A DNA stretch of 64,000 nucleotides from assembly GCA_033439295.1 (NCBI GenBank), contig JAVTLE010000003.1, positions 1,612,001 through 1,676,000 on the forward strand. The letters run 5' to 3'. The position numbers and the translations under genes are program-made. Positions 10,375 through 23,158 of the stretch are shown in pieces. The notes under the pieces were generated by a model. The model was not told the DNA's origin and did not search any database. It saw nothing but the letters and a program-made list of their open reading frames with translations. Each line of letters begins with the position of its first letter. Within the stretch, counting starts at the first letter, position 1. The stretch comes from Deuterostichococcus epilithicus (Eukaryota; Chlorophyta; Trebouxiophyceae; Prasiolales; Stichococcaceae).

Positions 10375-13300
10375 GTGAGAGGCGCAGCGCCAGTCGCATG
10401 CGGGTGCAGCTGCTTCGTGCCACCGCCGCACGACAACATCAAGCAGATGCAGCCTGCAACACACCCCGAACCTGTATCATTGAAGCTGCTGCCAAGGCGC
10501 CAAAGGCGACTCATCAGTCAGTGCACTCTGACTGCAGGCGATGACGAGGACGGCAGTGACGATGTCAGCCTGCGGAGTGTGGCCGACACAGTGCGGATTG
10601 TCATGGTCACCGGTGCGTGGCGCCTGTCATTGCTGCTGGCAGGCCCTGCCACCCTTTGCATTTGAGGCAGGAACACCCTGCTTGACCTGGCGTCATGCAA
10701 TGCATACCTTCTCCGACCTGGTGTCCATACCCGACTACCTGCAGGCTTCGAATCCTTCAATGTCGACCTTTACCAGAAGGTACGGCGCAGCAGCTTCCTG
10801 CATATCGCAACTCGCACTGCAAGCGCCATCAGAAGGTGTTTAGAAGGTGTTGATTTGCCAATGCTACAGCAATGGCTACTGTCCTGTCGCGAGCTCTGCA
10901 ACTGCAGTTTGGGCGTCATGCAGGCGGCAAAGCAGGTGGCGAAGCAGTGCCCGGGCGTGAAGGTGTTCGTTTTCAGCGACCGGGACATCGCGGCGCGGAA
11001 GGCGGAGATTACAGCGGCGCTGGATGGCGCCGATGCCTTCTTCGGCAGCCTCCTTTTTGACTATGACCAGGCAGGCACACGTTCGTGCCATCAGAATATT
11101 AGGCTTGTTCTGTTTGACTGGAACTTGTTTGACTGGAACCACATCGAGGTGACCCGCGAGGTACTGCTGATATGGCTGTGCGGCCCCCGGTGGTGGGTTG
11201 CTTTTGGGCTCAAAGGCTGTCACTGCAGCGCCCTTCCGTATGGCTTGTGCAGGTCGAGTGGCTGAGGGAGATGGTGGCCAAAGTGCCCGTGCGGTTGGTG
11301 TTTGAGTCCGCACTGGAGCTCATGGGCACGACGCAGATTGGGACATTCCAGGTTCGCCATTGCGCCTCCCCCTCCTGCCCGCCAAGCGCTCATAGCATGG
11401 CCTCAGAACATGCTGACGCACATGGTCTGTGACTCTCCTCTTCCGATTGCTGGTGCATCTTCAGCCCAAATGACTGCCGGGTTCTACTGTTCTGAGCTGC
11501 AGATGGACCCGAGCGGCAAGTCCAAGGGACCGCCTCCCGCCGTCAAAAAGGCAAGTCCTTACCCACGATCTGCAATCAGAACACCATGCCACTGTACCTA
11601 TTAGCCAGTTCGCCGTTGTGAGCGTATCTACCTGTGTATCCGCCCACTCAGGGTGCTGAAAGGTGCTTGTTGGCTGTGAGCACTTACCTGCATGACAGGG
11701 GTCCCGCTTTTGCATAGGTGCTGGGCCTGTTTGGTAGCGGCAAGGAGGAGGACAAACTCGTGGGCTACTTGTCCTTCCTGAAGATCGGGCCGAAGCTGCT
11801 GAAGTTCCTGCCTGGCAACAAAGCGCGTGATCTGCGCAACTGGCTGCAAATCTACGGTGCGCCGCTCCAAGGGGGTGCACTGTGCTCAAGCTCTTCATTG
11901 TGTACAACACTGCTCATCGTGTGTTCTGCACGTCTCTTACCTCTCGTGTTTCAATAGAGCACAGCTGAACTTTGGCTTTTGGCAGAAATTACATGGCCAC
12001 ACCCTGTCATACCGCATATCCGCTTCACAACGCCGGGCTCCCTGGCGGTGCAGCCTACTGGAACGAGGGCGGCCTGGACAATGTGGTCACCATGCTGCTG
12101 TACCTCGTCGGACAGTACATGAAGCCCACCGGCATTGAGGCCGCAGCCGTGCAAGTGACACCGCCAACAGGTGACACATCTCTACAGACGCTTATGGCAC
12201 CTGGCACTGGTACTTTGTCGGCGCATGCAGCCCAGTGTTGCGCAATCAAGTGCATGTGATGATCTGAACCACAGCAGCCAAATACAGTGTTACAAGATTG
12301 AGGTCATGCATGTGCGCGCGAGCACCTAAAGACACTCCACTGCGTGTCTTCGGCAGGCTGCCTGCACCCGGATCACACCGGCTTCTTTGACTCCCCGGCA
12401 CAGTACCTGAAGTGGTATGGTTGCCACGGGCCGGTGCAGGACGCTGCGGCGCCAACTGTGGCGGTGCTGCTGTACCGCAAGCACGTCATCACACAGGTAG
12501 AAGCTGATAAGTTAATTTGTGCGATATCAAGATCATCAGCTGAGTAATTGTTCAGCTCAAATGGACCATCTGTCTGGACTGGTGTTTGATAAGTTGTTGT
12601 TGTGTCACTGCAGCAACTGTACATCGAGCAGCTGGTGCGCTGTCTGGAGGCGAAGGGCATTCGGCCCGTGCCCATATTCATCAACGGTGCGCCGCCGCCG
12701 TCTGAACACATCTGCGACCTTACTCAGCTGCGGGACCGGGCTTGACATGAAGTGGCTTCTGCGTAAGGCAAGTGACGGACGACGAGTTGTGCCTCGGTCT
12801 CGGCAGCCCATCCTGCAGCGCCCGGACTGCTGCTACTGGCAAGGAGGACAGTCTGGAGTGTGCCGCGTTGTGTCCCACAGGCGTGGAGGCGCACACCATT
12901 GTGCGCGACCAGCTAACGACGGCAGACGAGCAGGCGGCCATCAGGGCGGGGCGGCAGAAGCAGGGGTCGCTGAACCGGGACGCTGCGACTGTGGACGCCA
13001 TCGTGTCAACAATCGGCTTTCCCCTTGTCGGCGGCCCCGCAGGTCTGAAAGTCTGTCGTAGTGCTCATTTCAATCACCGTTTCCAGCCCGCAGGTGCCTA
13101 AAGCCATTTGTCGGTCTGTGAATGATTCCTGCCCTGGATCTTCTCCGTCAGACAGCTGCTGCAGGTCTGCCATTGAGTGCCTTACGGGGAATGGATCGAG
13201 GACAGCTGGACATTTGTGACTTGTGAGGAGGGGTCAAGACCACGGCGCTCCTGAACTGACCCAAGTGCACCCCCGTCCAGGCACGATGGAGGGCGGGCGG

Positions 13301-16300
13301 CAGGCGGACATCGCAAAGGGCATCCTGGCTGCCAAGAACGTGCCGTACATCATTGCGGCGCCGCTCCTCATCCAGGTGGGTCGGTTTGTCAGCCCGCAGG
13401 CAGGCCCACCGCTGCGCACTGGTTTCTGTTTGTGTGGCGCTCTGAGCTCCCTGAATTTGCCGAAAAAACCGTGTCCAAACCCTGAGGGATTGTGCGTCAC
13501 CCAGCAGGACATGGCCAGCTGGACGCGCAACGGCATCGCCGGCCTGCAGAGCGTGGTGCTGTACTCACTGCCCGAGCTGGACGGCGCCATCGACACGGTG
13601 GTGAGCGCGCCTGTTCTGAGTATTCATAGAGCCCACATTTGTCCAAATGGCAGCAGTCCATTCGGTGGTGAGAACACACACGGCTACGCAAGCGCGGTTG
13701 TGTCTTGCATATCATGATGCGGCGGCAGGTGGAGCTGCTCTGACTCCCTTTTAGGGACCACGAGCCAGACACCGTTATCAGTTTCCTGTTTGAGGTGTCA
13801 ATCGTGAACCTGCAGCCCCTGGGCGGCCTGGTGGGCGACAACATCTTCCTGGTGGAGGAGCGCGTGCACCGCCTGGCGGACCGGCTAAAGAAGTGGGTCG
13901 CGCTGCGCAGGACACCCGCACAGGTAGGACAGCCCTGGGGTGGCGCTTGTCATTGGCGCTTGTCATGGCAGCCAGCTCACTGCACGATCAGCGACAACCT
14001 GATGGCAAAGATCGTCTGGCAGAACAGCTGCGCGGCTAACATACATCAGCCACGTATGCAACCCGCCAGTCCTCCTGTGAAGCATTGCGTTTCCATGAAA
14101 CTGCTTCGTCACCAGAATTACGCCTCACGCCGCGTTTCTGGTGGCAGGACCGGAAGCTTGCCATCCTGCTGTACGGCTTCCCGCCTGGCGTGGGCGCCAC
14201 CGGCACCGCCGCGCTGCTCAATGTCCCCCGCAGCCTGGAGCGAGTGCTGGCCGCGCTGCGGGCAGAGGGCTACGACCTCGGCTCGGAGCACGGCGCCGAA
14301 GTCTGCGGCGAGGACCTTGTTGCCGCCCTGCAGGCACAGGTGCTGTTCATGACCATATGACAAAATTCAAAGTAACTTTATAGCCGTACAACGAAGATTT
14401 GCAAATTGCAACATATTATAGTGGGCCTCTACAAATGTTCAGTTACCGCGCTCCGCCCTGCTGAGGCCCTCTCTTGCTGCTGTTTATTGCCTGCAGTTTG
14501 TCATCCTTCCTATGTCCCTGTAGCCCTTGATGACGGGCGCTGCGCCACCATCCTGGACCCTCCGAGCCAGCGGGAAGCTCGTCATCTCGTGATCTGCCAT
14601 CACTTTGCGCAGGAGCAGCAGCGCGTCGTCTCCCAGGGCATCAGCGGCATCGAGCAGCTGGGGGCCGGGGACGCGGCAACTGCGGGCGCGCACGCTGCAG
14701 GGGCGGAGATAAGCCCGAAGCGCCTCAAGGAGCTGCTGACGTACCCGCCTGGGTGGGGACCCACCGAATGGGTACATCGTCAGACACACTCATTGCCAAT
14801 GCAAAATTCGAGGTCTCTCGGCGACTTTGCTCTGTTGGGGTGGCACNGCATCTTCAAGCGGCTTGCCGTCCAATCGATCATGAGAGCACGACTGTGCCAC
14901 CCCAAATTGGTATAATTTTAGCAGCTGCCTCGGGAGGCATTTGCGATAAGACCACCGCCCCTCCTCTGCAGGGTCCCATCCCATATCTACCGGACCCAGA
15001 TGTACTGGTGCAGCGCATGGAGAACCAGTGGGGCGACCTCAGCAAGTATCGCGGCATCCAGAGCACCGCCAAAGGTGCAATCTGCGGCGACATGATGTTG
15101 CACATCAACTTGTTGCTGGAAGGAGATCGGGTCCTGCCAAGCGAGGCAGGGCTTGACTATTGGCGTGCACGGAATCGGGGCTCTGCCCACATGCAGCTCT
15201 GCATGCATGAAACGCCAAGCAGCAGCTCCGCAACGATGCAGTGATCCGAGTTTCTGGGAAGCGGTGCAATGACAGGCACTCAAATCTCACAAGGCGGGCG
15301 GTAAATTTCATATGGGCTCAACGCTATTGTGTCACTGCTGGCAGGGAATTTTCTCGTGAATGGCATCCAGCTGGGCAATGTCTGGATCGGCGTGCAGCCT
15401 GCACTGGGCGTGGAGGGCGACCCCATGCGGCTGCTGTTTGAGCGCGACCTCACGCCGTGCGCAGCTGACTGGCTAACTGCTCGGATGCTGCTCAGACGAC
15501 TTGCTCCGTGCGACAACTGCGGATCCTCGCCGGAACCTTTTTCCGCTTGCCTGACCCAGCAAATTTGTGGGAGGCTTGACAGGACACTTAATGTTCAACC
15601 ATCTGGGGTGTGCCCCTGACAGAAAGACCCATGTGTGTCATAGGCACCCGCAGTACGTGGCATTCTACAAGTGGCTGGAGCACGAGTTTGCCGCTGATGC
15701 CGTCCTGCACTTCGGCATGCACGGCACCGTCGAATGGGTGCGCCGTTTCAGCAAGATCTCGTTTCGCATGTCTAAGTCTGTCACGCAACGCCGTTCATGC
15801 TATTCTCTGCAAAGTTACCTGCATGCGTGAGGCAGGCATTCTTTGAAAACGCAGTATCTGGCACAGGTCTAAGAAAGACTGTCCTGCGCAGCTGCCCGGG
15901 GCGCCGCTGGGCAACTCAGGCCTCAGCTGGAGCGACGTGCTACTGAGCAATATGCCCAACATCTATGTGTATGCGGCCAACAATCCCAGCGAGAGCATCA
16001 TTGCCAAGCGGCGCGGCTACGGCACCATCGTTTCTCACAATGTGCCGCCCTACGGCAGGTAACTAAATATAACAGTGTCCTAAATGCTGATTTCAGTCAC
16101 ATCACATTCAAGACGATTTGCTGATTCGTTGCTTGCTGGTTTGGTGCTGGGGGTGGTCTGCTGCAGCAGAGGCACCACATACATTGTGTCTGGCTTGTAA
16201 GAAGGCGCAACCTGCTGCCACCATGTCTCGAAAAGTAGTTTCTCTCTGACCTCCTTCGCCATGCCTCTCCTGCAGGGCGGGCCTGTACAAGCAGCTGTCG

Positions 16301-19300
16301 GAGCTGAAGTCGATGCTGGGGGAGGTCCGGGACGACAAATCCGCCATTGGCCCGCTGAAGGCGCCTATCGTGGCGAGCCTGGAGTCCACAGGTGCAGCGC
16401 GCACACGTTGCAACTACTCTGCTGGTCGTGTCGTCTAATGGCTCCGCCAGGAGGCTTTGATAGCATCAACTTGCAGCGGTGCTGGGTGTGTCGTGTTGCA
16501 ACAACCGTCAGGATCGACGGTGAGCTGGCCGCACGACTGCCGGGTTGCATCAGCACCCACAGCTGCCGTCCGGCGCCTGCCTGTCTCCCAAGCACTGCCC
16601 AGCATCCCTTTGGATAACCTGCGCCGGCAGGCCTGGCCAAGGACTGCCCCTTCAGGGAGGGCGCTGACGGCGAGTCGGGCGAGCAGCTGACGGCCGAGTC
16701 GGTGGAGGACGTCAGCGCCGAGGAATTTGCAGAATATGCCGGCCGCCTGTACCAGTACCTTCAGGTGAGCATCATCAATTGCGTCTGCTCTGTGTCTGTC
16801 CGCTGGTTCTGGTGTTTCTCCGCAGAACCATTTGCCACTAGCACCAGTCGCCGGTGCTATCTGCTGTCATTTGCTGTGATCTTGCCCAACATGCAATTGC
16901 CAGGACGATGTATCAAGAACCCTCCTGGCTGTGTCTTGAGCGCTGATCCGGCAGCACTCTCATGTGAGCCACGCTCCCACTGCTGCAGGTGGTCGAGAGC
17001 CGGCTGTTCTCAGAGGGCCTGCACGTGCTGGGGCAGCCGCCGGCCGCCCCGCAGATGGCGCAGTACCTGGAAGCCTACTTCGACGGTGCTCTGTCGGAGG
17101 ACGCTGTCACTGCGGTCGTCGAGTCGCGGCAGCAGGGCCTTGAGGCGGTCAGGTACACGCCAGTGCACATACCGTCCTTCGCACCCTCGGCACCGCGCTT
17201 CGTGGACTCGGATCAGAGGCAGATCATGCGGGCGTCTTGTCTGCTCTGTGATTATGCTGAGTCAAGCCAAAGGATGCATTGTAAAGGGTGTTCAGTATGC
17301 AGTGTCGCGACGCAGCGGCCCTAGGGAATTTGTGTCTGGGCAAAGCAGGCGGCAGCTGGAGCGTCTGGTGCAGCAGCCAGCGGGCGGAGGCAGCAATGGC
17401 AGGCATGCTGGAGTTGCAGCAGAGAGGTGGGTTTGATGGTGGCTGGCACAGCGACAGTGGAGTGCCCAGATGCCGCTGCAATCAGGCAGGATGTCGATCT
17501 CAGGGCGCTGCCTCTGCCTGTCATCACTGCGACCCAGCACACGGCCATTTGGCTCTGGCATTTCATCAGCACTAGCACTCAAGCAGCTAGGGGCGAATAT
17601 TGCTGCAGGGAGGCAACGCCTCGGCATCTCTACCTTCTTGCCTTTTGCAATGCAGCCTTAGGGCTTGCCAGCACAAGAATGGTGCAACAGTCGAACCGCC
17701 ACCAACCATGAGCGCATCCGCATTTGTCAGGATGGAGGAGGCGGGTGCAGGACGCAGGCCCCTAACCGATGCACACATCAAGAGCACCACACCCTGATGA
17801 GAGTGCGCGCCTGCCGCTGCCCCAGGGTGGAGGAGGCCGTGCAGATAGCGGCGCTTTTGGATCGCAACACGGAAGAGCTGGGCTCTATGCTGCGCGCCCT
17901 GAATGGTGAGTACGTGCTACCCGAGGCCGGCGGCGACCTGCTGCGCGACGGCGCCGACGTGCTGCCCACCGGTGGGGTACTTCTGTCTTGTCGTGCATGC
18001 CCTCGTTGCGACCGAAAACGAGGAGCGCTGACGTGATGGCATGAATTCCCGGGCGCAGTCGTGACCAGTCATCACTCTGGAGCGAACCATTTGGCAGGCG
18101 CTCACCACAAGCGGCACAGTGATTGGATCAAGTACCTCGTGATCTGCACGCTGTATAATCGCTGGCTGCTCTAGAACTGGACATGGGCAATGCCGGCTGC
18201 ATCCGCAGACATTTCTCCAGGGGCTCACCATTCCTCACCGCAGGCCGCAACATCCATGCGCTGGACCCATACCGAATGCCTAATGCGGCGGCACTGGAGC
18301 GTGGCAGCGAGGTGGCCCGCCTCATCCTGGAGGCGCACCAAGCAGCCAACGAGGGGGCACTACCTGAGACGGTGGCGGTCAACCTGTGGGGCCTGGACGC
18401 CATCAAGACCAAGGTGTAGGGTTATGTGTCTCTGAGGTGATGCATAAGCTTTGACTTGTGTTTGAGACCACTTGCAAATCAGCAGCAGCAGCACCATGCT
18501 AAACGGCCAAGCGTAGCGGATGATAAGACTCAGCCGTAACCATCTGCAGCACCGTGCTGGCCAGCACATCGCACTGGGTGATGAACTTTTCGAGTGCTGC
18601 GCACGGGCGCACGTGAACATGCGAAGCTACAGGACTGGCAAGGCGTAGGCGGGTGTCGGTCCCTTGTTGAAGCTTGACCCGGTTTGTACTGTGGCGCAGG
18701 GCGAGTCGGTAGCAATTGTGCTGCACATGGTGGGGGCGCGGCCCGTCAGAGAGGGCACTGGCAGGTGCGTCGCTAGCTATGTGATTAGGGTGGAAACACT
18801 ACTAGGCTGTGCTGCGCAAGATGTGTGCACAGCAGCACCGGCGCCCTGCACACTGCTCAGGAGTTGCCATAACTCCTTCTTTTTTGAGGGTCATAAAAAC
18901 ATCCACATTATGGCGCAATGCAGGCTAGCCCGCTTTGAGCTCATCCCGCTAGAGGAGCTCGGCAGGCCGCGTGTGGTGAGCTGTTGTCAATCATTAGGCC
19001 AGCTGCTCATGGTTTAGCCTGTTCGCCCATGCACGAAAGTTGTTGTGGTGCATTAAATTCGCACTCACTAATCCCGGCTGCTGCCAACAGATACCAAGGA
19101 TGCTGTTGCTGCTGCAGGATGTGCTCTGCAACATGAGCGGCATCTTTCGCGATTCGTTCCAGAACGTGGTGGAGCTTCTCGACGATCTCTTCCAGGTTGG
19201 GGGTTTTCTGCTACCTTCTTGTCGCTGCTGCTGCTTCTGCATGTGGCTGTCTCATCGAGAAGAAACCATGATCACTCATCGAGAAGAAACTATGAACAAA

Positions 19301-22300
19301 TGTCCGTTGTGAAGCATGCACCAGCTTTAGTGCGACCATCGGTTGCGGAGAGGGCAACACCTGCTGCATGTCGGCAGTCTGCACACGCACCTCACTCAGT
19401 GCTCAAAAGGTGGTTGCTGGCCCTGCAGCGTGCGGCGGCGGCCGACGAGCCGGCGGACAGCAACTACATCCGCAAGCACTCCAGCGCCATGATGGACGAG
19501 GGGCTGTCCAACTCGTCTGCTCGGCTGTTCTCCAACCCAGCGGGTGCAACTGCAAAATGACTAGATAAAGAAATCCCTGCTGCTGCGCATGTCGACCTTC
19601 CCGCACCCGCAGGGCATTTCGAAATGACATCTCCCCTTGCAGCATGCCGCCTGGCCTTCCGCCCAAGCAGCGCATGCTTGAAATTAGACAGTTGAATCCG
19701 AGCAGCATGAGGAACACAACACCTTACTTTACACAATTTGTTTTGCCTTCGCAGGTGACTACGGGTCGATGGTGAACGAGCAGGTGGGCACCTCCGAGTG
19801 GGAGGACGGCTCTGAGCTGGGCGCCACCTGGGAATCCCGCAATGCTTTCAGCTACGGCAGGTGTGCGTCTGCTATACTAACACTGCATGCTTCAGTTCCG
19901 AGAACGAGTGCGCTGCACCATGCTTCTGAAAGGACGGATCAGCTGGACTGGGAGTCCCAAAATGCCTTCCAGCTGTAGCCTTTGCGCCTCTTGCTATGCG
20001 CACGCTGTCTGGCTTCGGTTCTTGCATTCGAGAGCGCACATGTTGTGCCATGCTTTCAATAACTCTAGGTTTGCGAGACTTAAAGTCCCGCTCAGGACTC
20101 AAGTCCTGCAGTGCATTCTGCTGCAACTGGCGTCCCTTTTGTTTCTACCCATGCTGCTCGCATCCGAAAGCGCACGCGCCGCGCCATGCTCTTGAGAGGG
20201 CGAACCGGATGGGCGGTGCGGTCACCAGGTGGCGTTGTGGGAGGACATGCACGCAGTGCATGGGGCAATCGACAAAGGGGCCCCATATGCAGGGAACCTG
20301 CACCCGCATCTGCCTTTCTGCGAGCGCATGACTCAGTCAAAACATTGTGGCATGGGCATGTTCCTGGCAGCACGCCTCATACATCTGCTTTCCAGCAGGC
20401 TCAAGGGCGGCGCATGGCACGGCGCAGGAGCCATAGGCACCGGCCCCGCTGCTGCCATGCCACACAGCTTTCTCTCGCGCTGCTTGCAAACATGGCCCCT
20501 TCCATTGGAGGGGATGGGAGCGGTGTCCAGCGCGGAAGGTGCTGCATGCACCAGCGCCGCAGCTGCATCGGCTCATTCAGAAATGCCATGGACCAGCTGC
20601 AGCTGGTGCTGCACACGAAGGGGCCAGGAGCAAGGCGCCTCGCAGCCAGGGATGTCGCGCTTGCTGCTGGCCACAGGGCAGCTGCACAGTCACATGCAGA
20701 CTTCCGGCTGATTGGAACCCTATTGCGCATGCAGGGGCCAAGAGCGGGGCGCGATGAGGCAGGAGACTCCTCAAGCGCAGGCACCGCTGCTGTCACACAA
20801 CCCATATCGATGTCTCGATTGAGTGCAGATGCGCCGCACACGCCATGGAGCAGAAGCAGGGCGCCCGCGGCTAGAGGCGCCACACCCACCGCCGGCCGCA
20901 CACAGCTTGGCATACAGCTGACTGGTGGCAGGGTCCGACCGACTGCCAATGCGCCGCGTGCGCAGGGGGCAGGAGCGAGGCGCGGCGCGGCCGGAGGTGC
21001 TACGCTCGCTGCTGGCCACGACGCAGCGCGTGGTGCAGGAGGTTGACTCCGTCGAGTACGGCCTGACCGACATACAGGAGTACTACGCCAACACCGGAGC
21101 CCTCAAGCGCGCCGCGGAGACCGCTCAGGGTGGTGAGCGCATTGTCGATGTTCATTTCTTCAGTAGGAGAGGGCCCGACGGCAGTGGGCCTGCGGCGGCG
21201 CCCACAGCCTTTGAGTAGGGGTGGCTGCAGCCACAGTGCATCTTCCTTGTCAGTGTCTGGTTCGGAGGACTGAAGCCAGGCCGCGGAGGTGGAGAGAGGA
21301 TAGAGGCAATGGGCATACATGACGCTTGCAAGGCGCCGCACAGTGCACAGACCATGCACTATCTGTTGCATGGACGGATATGCTTGGGGGTGGTGGAGCG
21401 TGAAAAGTGAAAGAACCTTTGACCGGAAGGTTGGTTGTGAAAGTGGAATTAAATCCACTTATATACACAACCAAGAGATGGTGGAGTGTCACCCGAAGGT
21501 GATCGATAGCGATGGGTGATTGCCGAAGCAATGCGAAAGCAGGGCAGTCATATGTATGACTATGACCCAATTCACTCCTTTTTTTGTCCGCATGAGGAAT
21601 CGAACTCGAGACCCCATGGGTATTTTTCCGTTTTCCAACCACTATGCACAATGATAGTTTGTTGGCGCGCAGGGAAGCGGGTGGCTTGCTCAGTTGTGGA
21701 GGCATTTGGCGACAAGCCAAAGCCGCAGGAGCTGGAGCAGGTTCTGCGCCTGGAATACCGCAGCAAGCTGCTCAACCCAAAGGTAACTCGTGCAGCAATC
21801 GCGGCGCGCGTGGGACCCCCGCTCACGAGTTGGTCCGGGTCTCTGGACATGCGAGGTCTTTGCTGCGCAAACTCATGAGCTCAGCTAGTGTGCTTCTGTG
21901 CTTGCAATGTGATTTATCATTTCAAGGCATTCGCATCGCTGGCGCGCAGTGGGCCAACGCCATGGCCGCGCAGGGGAGCGGCGGCGCATACGAGATCTCG
22001 CAGCGCATGACAGCCATGATCGGCTGGGGCGGCACAGCCAACTTCAAGGAAGATTGGGCATATGACCAGGCGCGCTTGCAGGGCACCTGCTTTTGCGAAA
22101 GCATGCATCCTTCAGCTTCCAATGGAACCGAATCGATACATTACACGAAAATTGCAGTTGCGCTTCGTGTGTGTGGATTTTGGGTGGGGCACGATCTTGC
22201 TTCCAGACTGGCCGAGTATTGAGCGTGTGCTGTCCTGTCCATTGCACGAAAATTTTGTGAATGCCCTGCAGGCTGCTGAGACATACGCCTTTGATGAGGA

Positions 22301-22463
22301 GATGGCGGCAAAGCTGCGGAAGGCGAACCCGCAGGCCTTTGGCAACATCATTAAGCGCATGTTGGAGGCCTCTGGCCGTGGCATGTGGAACGCGGACGAC
22401 GCTAAGCTGGAGCAACTGCGCAGGTTGTACTCTGACATCGATTCGCAGATGGAAGGCGTGTAA
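9466..22463 (+). CDS. CHLH2: Magnesium chelatase subunit H, CHLH2 (BchH-like) type, with N-terminal coiled coil
   Basis: Large porphyrin-binding subunit that, with CHLI and CHLD, inserts Mg into protoporphyrin IX in the plastid. The chelatase part starts at exon 10538-10612 ([19 protein letters not shown]) and continues through 10745, 10924, 11253, 11503, 11718, 12054, 12357, 12612, 12881, 13281, 13508, 13816, 14148, 14613, 14972, 15345, 15654, 15892, 16276, 16631, 16989, 17826, 18244, 18700, 18924, 19118, 19429, 19755, 20966, 21673 and 21950 to 22272-22463 (TAA). Hallmarks: [24 protein letters not shown]-like [93 protein letters not shown] and [13 protein letters not shown]. The wording is closer to bacterial BchH/algal CHLH2 than to plant CHLH1. 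The ~1,294 residues fit the family. Exons 9466-9843 and 10032-10374 add a transit-like, then coiled-coil head in compatible phase. GC donors follow 11070, 11550 and 22069. A CobN-type cobaltochelatase is the main alternative. Confidence 0.85.
14835..14905. repeat. Perfect 12-bp inverted repeat in a CHLH2 intron, next to an ambiguous base
   Basis: TTGGGGTGGCAC at 14835-14846 is matched by GTGCCACCCCAA at 14894-14905. The only N of the window (14847) sits directly beside the left arm, which suggests the hairpin disturbed sequencing. Confidence 0.7.
17727..17783 (+). repeat. Decayed copy of the start of CHLH2 exon 17826
   Basis: The segment beginning CAGGATGGAGGAGGC parallels the exon start CAGGGTGGAGGAGGC and keeps partial similarity for about 55 bases, including an AAGAGC-like end. 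It lies about 100 bases upstream in the preceding intron. Confidence 0.5.
19941..19978 (+). repeat. Decayed copy of the end of CHLH2 exon 19755-19860
   Basis: The exon ends [12 protein letters not shown]; about 120 bases downstream in the intron the same strand reads [10 protein letters not shown] followed by a stop, with clear base-level similarity to 19826-19860. Confidence 0.65.
20620..20760 (+). repeat. Two decayed copies of the start of CHLH2 exon 20966
   Basis: 20620-20696 (GGGCCAGGAGCAAGGCGCC ... TTGCTGCTGGCCACAGGGCAG) resembles the exon start at 20966-21040 (GGGGCAGGAGCGAGGCGCG ... CTGCTGGCCACGACGCAG). A shorter copy starts at about 20731 (GGGCCAAGAGCGGGGCGCG). Confidence 0.6.
21384..21642 (-). 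mobile_element. tRNA-related SINE, copy 1, inside a CHLH2 intron
   Basis: 259 bp bounded by the 5-bp direct repeat TATGC (21379-21383 and 21643-21647). Read on the minus strand it starts GTGGTTGGAAAACG and carries a pol III B-box-like GAGTTCGATTC near base 40. It ends in TCCACCACCCCCAA. A second full copy lies at 34666-34931 on the other strand. The start resembles a tRNA D-arm, so the family looks tRNA-derived with the 5' tRNA part missing. It lies in the intron between exons 20966-21132 and 21673-21782, and is therefore removed by splicing. Confidence 0.8.
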
Positions 22464-22789
22464 GGGAGAAGAGGGGGAGCCCTGTAAAGATTATTACTTT
22501 ATATAGGGTTTAGGGTTTCACAGCAGGGTTTACACGAAATGTTGCCGTGTAGCACTCTAGCTGCACCCGTGTCGAGGGCCTCAAACTGACTCAAACTATT
22601 TGATTGACTCGGACAAACTCGGACAAGACCGGAGGATGTACATGTAATTCTCAATTCAAGATGTGCGTGCCTCCATGCCGCCCAAATTGAATGACACGCG
22701 ATAGTTGCCTTAATCTTCCGAGAGTGCTTCTCACCCACCACCTCCCATGTTTCCTCGCCATTACCGGGCCGCAACGCAGCGTCCACACC
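22464..22789. other. CHLH2 3' flank with telomere-like motif
   Basis: No gene seen. 22504-22518 reads TAGGGTTTAGGGTTT, two units of the TTTAGGG telomere repeat used by many green algae and plants. The rest is unremarkable. Confidence 0.5.
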
Positions 22790-22868
22790 ATTGGGGTGGT
22801 GTGCAAGTGGAAGAATCTTTGACCGAAGGCTGGTTGTGAAAGTGGGATTAATCCCACTTATATACCAT
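22790..22868 (-). mobile_element. SINE 3' fragment
   Basis: Shares with the full SINE copies the GGTGG..., TTTGACCG-AAGG-TGGTTGTGAAAGTGG stretch and the terminal hairpin. Here the hairpin is the perfect palindrome AGTGGGATTAATCCCACT. An older, partial copy. Confidence 0.6.
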
Positions 22869-22949
22869 GCTGACCCGTCGTGGGGCCCAATCATCCAACG
22901 CTGCGCCATGGCTGCAGCCGCAACCGCAGGCTGCCACAGCAGCATCATT

Positions 22950-22987
22950 GTGGGTGTTTGGAGCGTGAATTGTGGAAGCACCTTTGA
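22950..22987 (-). mobile_element. SINE 3'-terminal fragment joined to a LINE tail
   Basis: About 37 bases similar to the 3' end of the SINE (GGAGCGTGAA...GGAAGCACCTTTGAC), running straight into the TTGGAC repeats of the first LINE fragment. Confidence 0.5.
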
Positions 22988-23158
22988 CTTGGACTTGGAC
23001 TTGGTTACATACTTGGACTTGGATTTGGTTACATACTGTGCAGTCAAGTGGCTGACTATAGCACAGGCCCGAAGGTAGTCGGAATGCGCAACAGCAGGTG
23101 ACAAGCTGAGGAACCAAGAGGGAAAGGCATCGAGCAGACCAAGACGACATCGGCAACC
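22988..23158 (-). mobile_element. LINE 3'-terminal fragment (copy a)
   Basis: Tail repeats TTGGAC, a second tail-like piece, then about 130 bp of the shared 3' UTR, diverged from the younger copies. It abuts the tail of the next copy at 23159. Confidence 0.7.
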
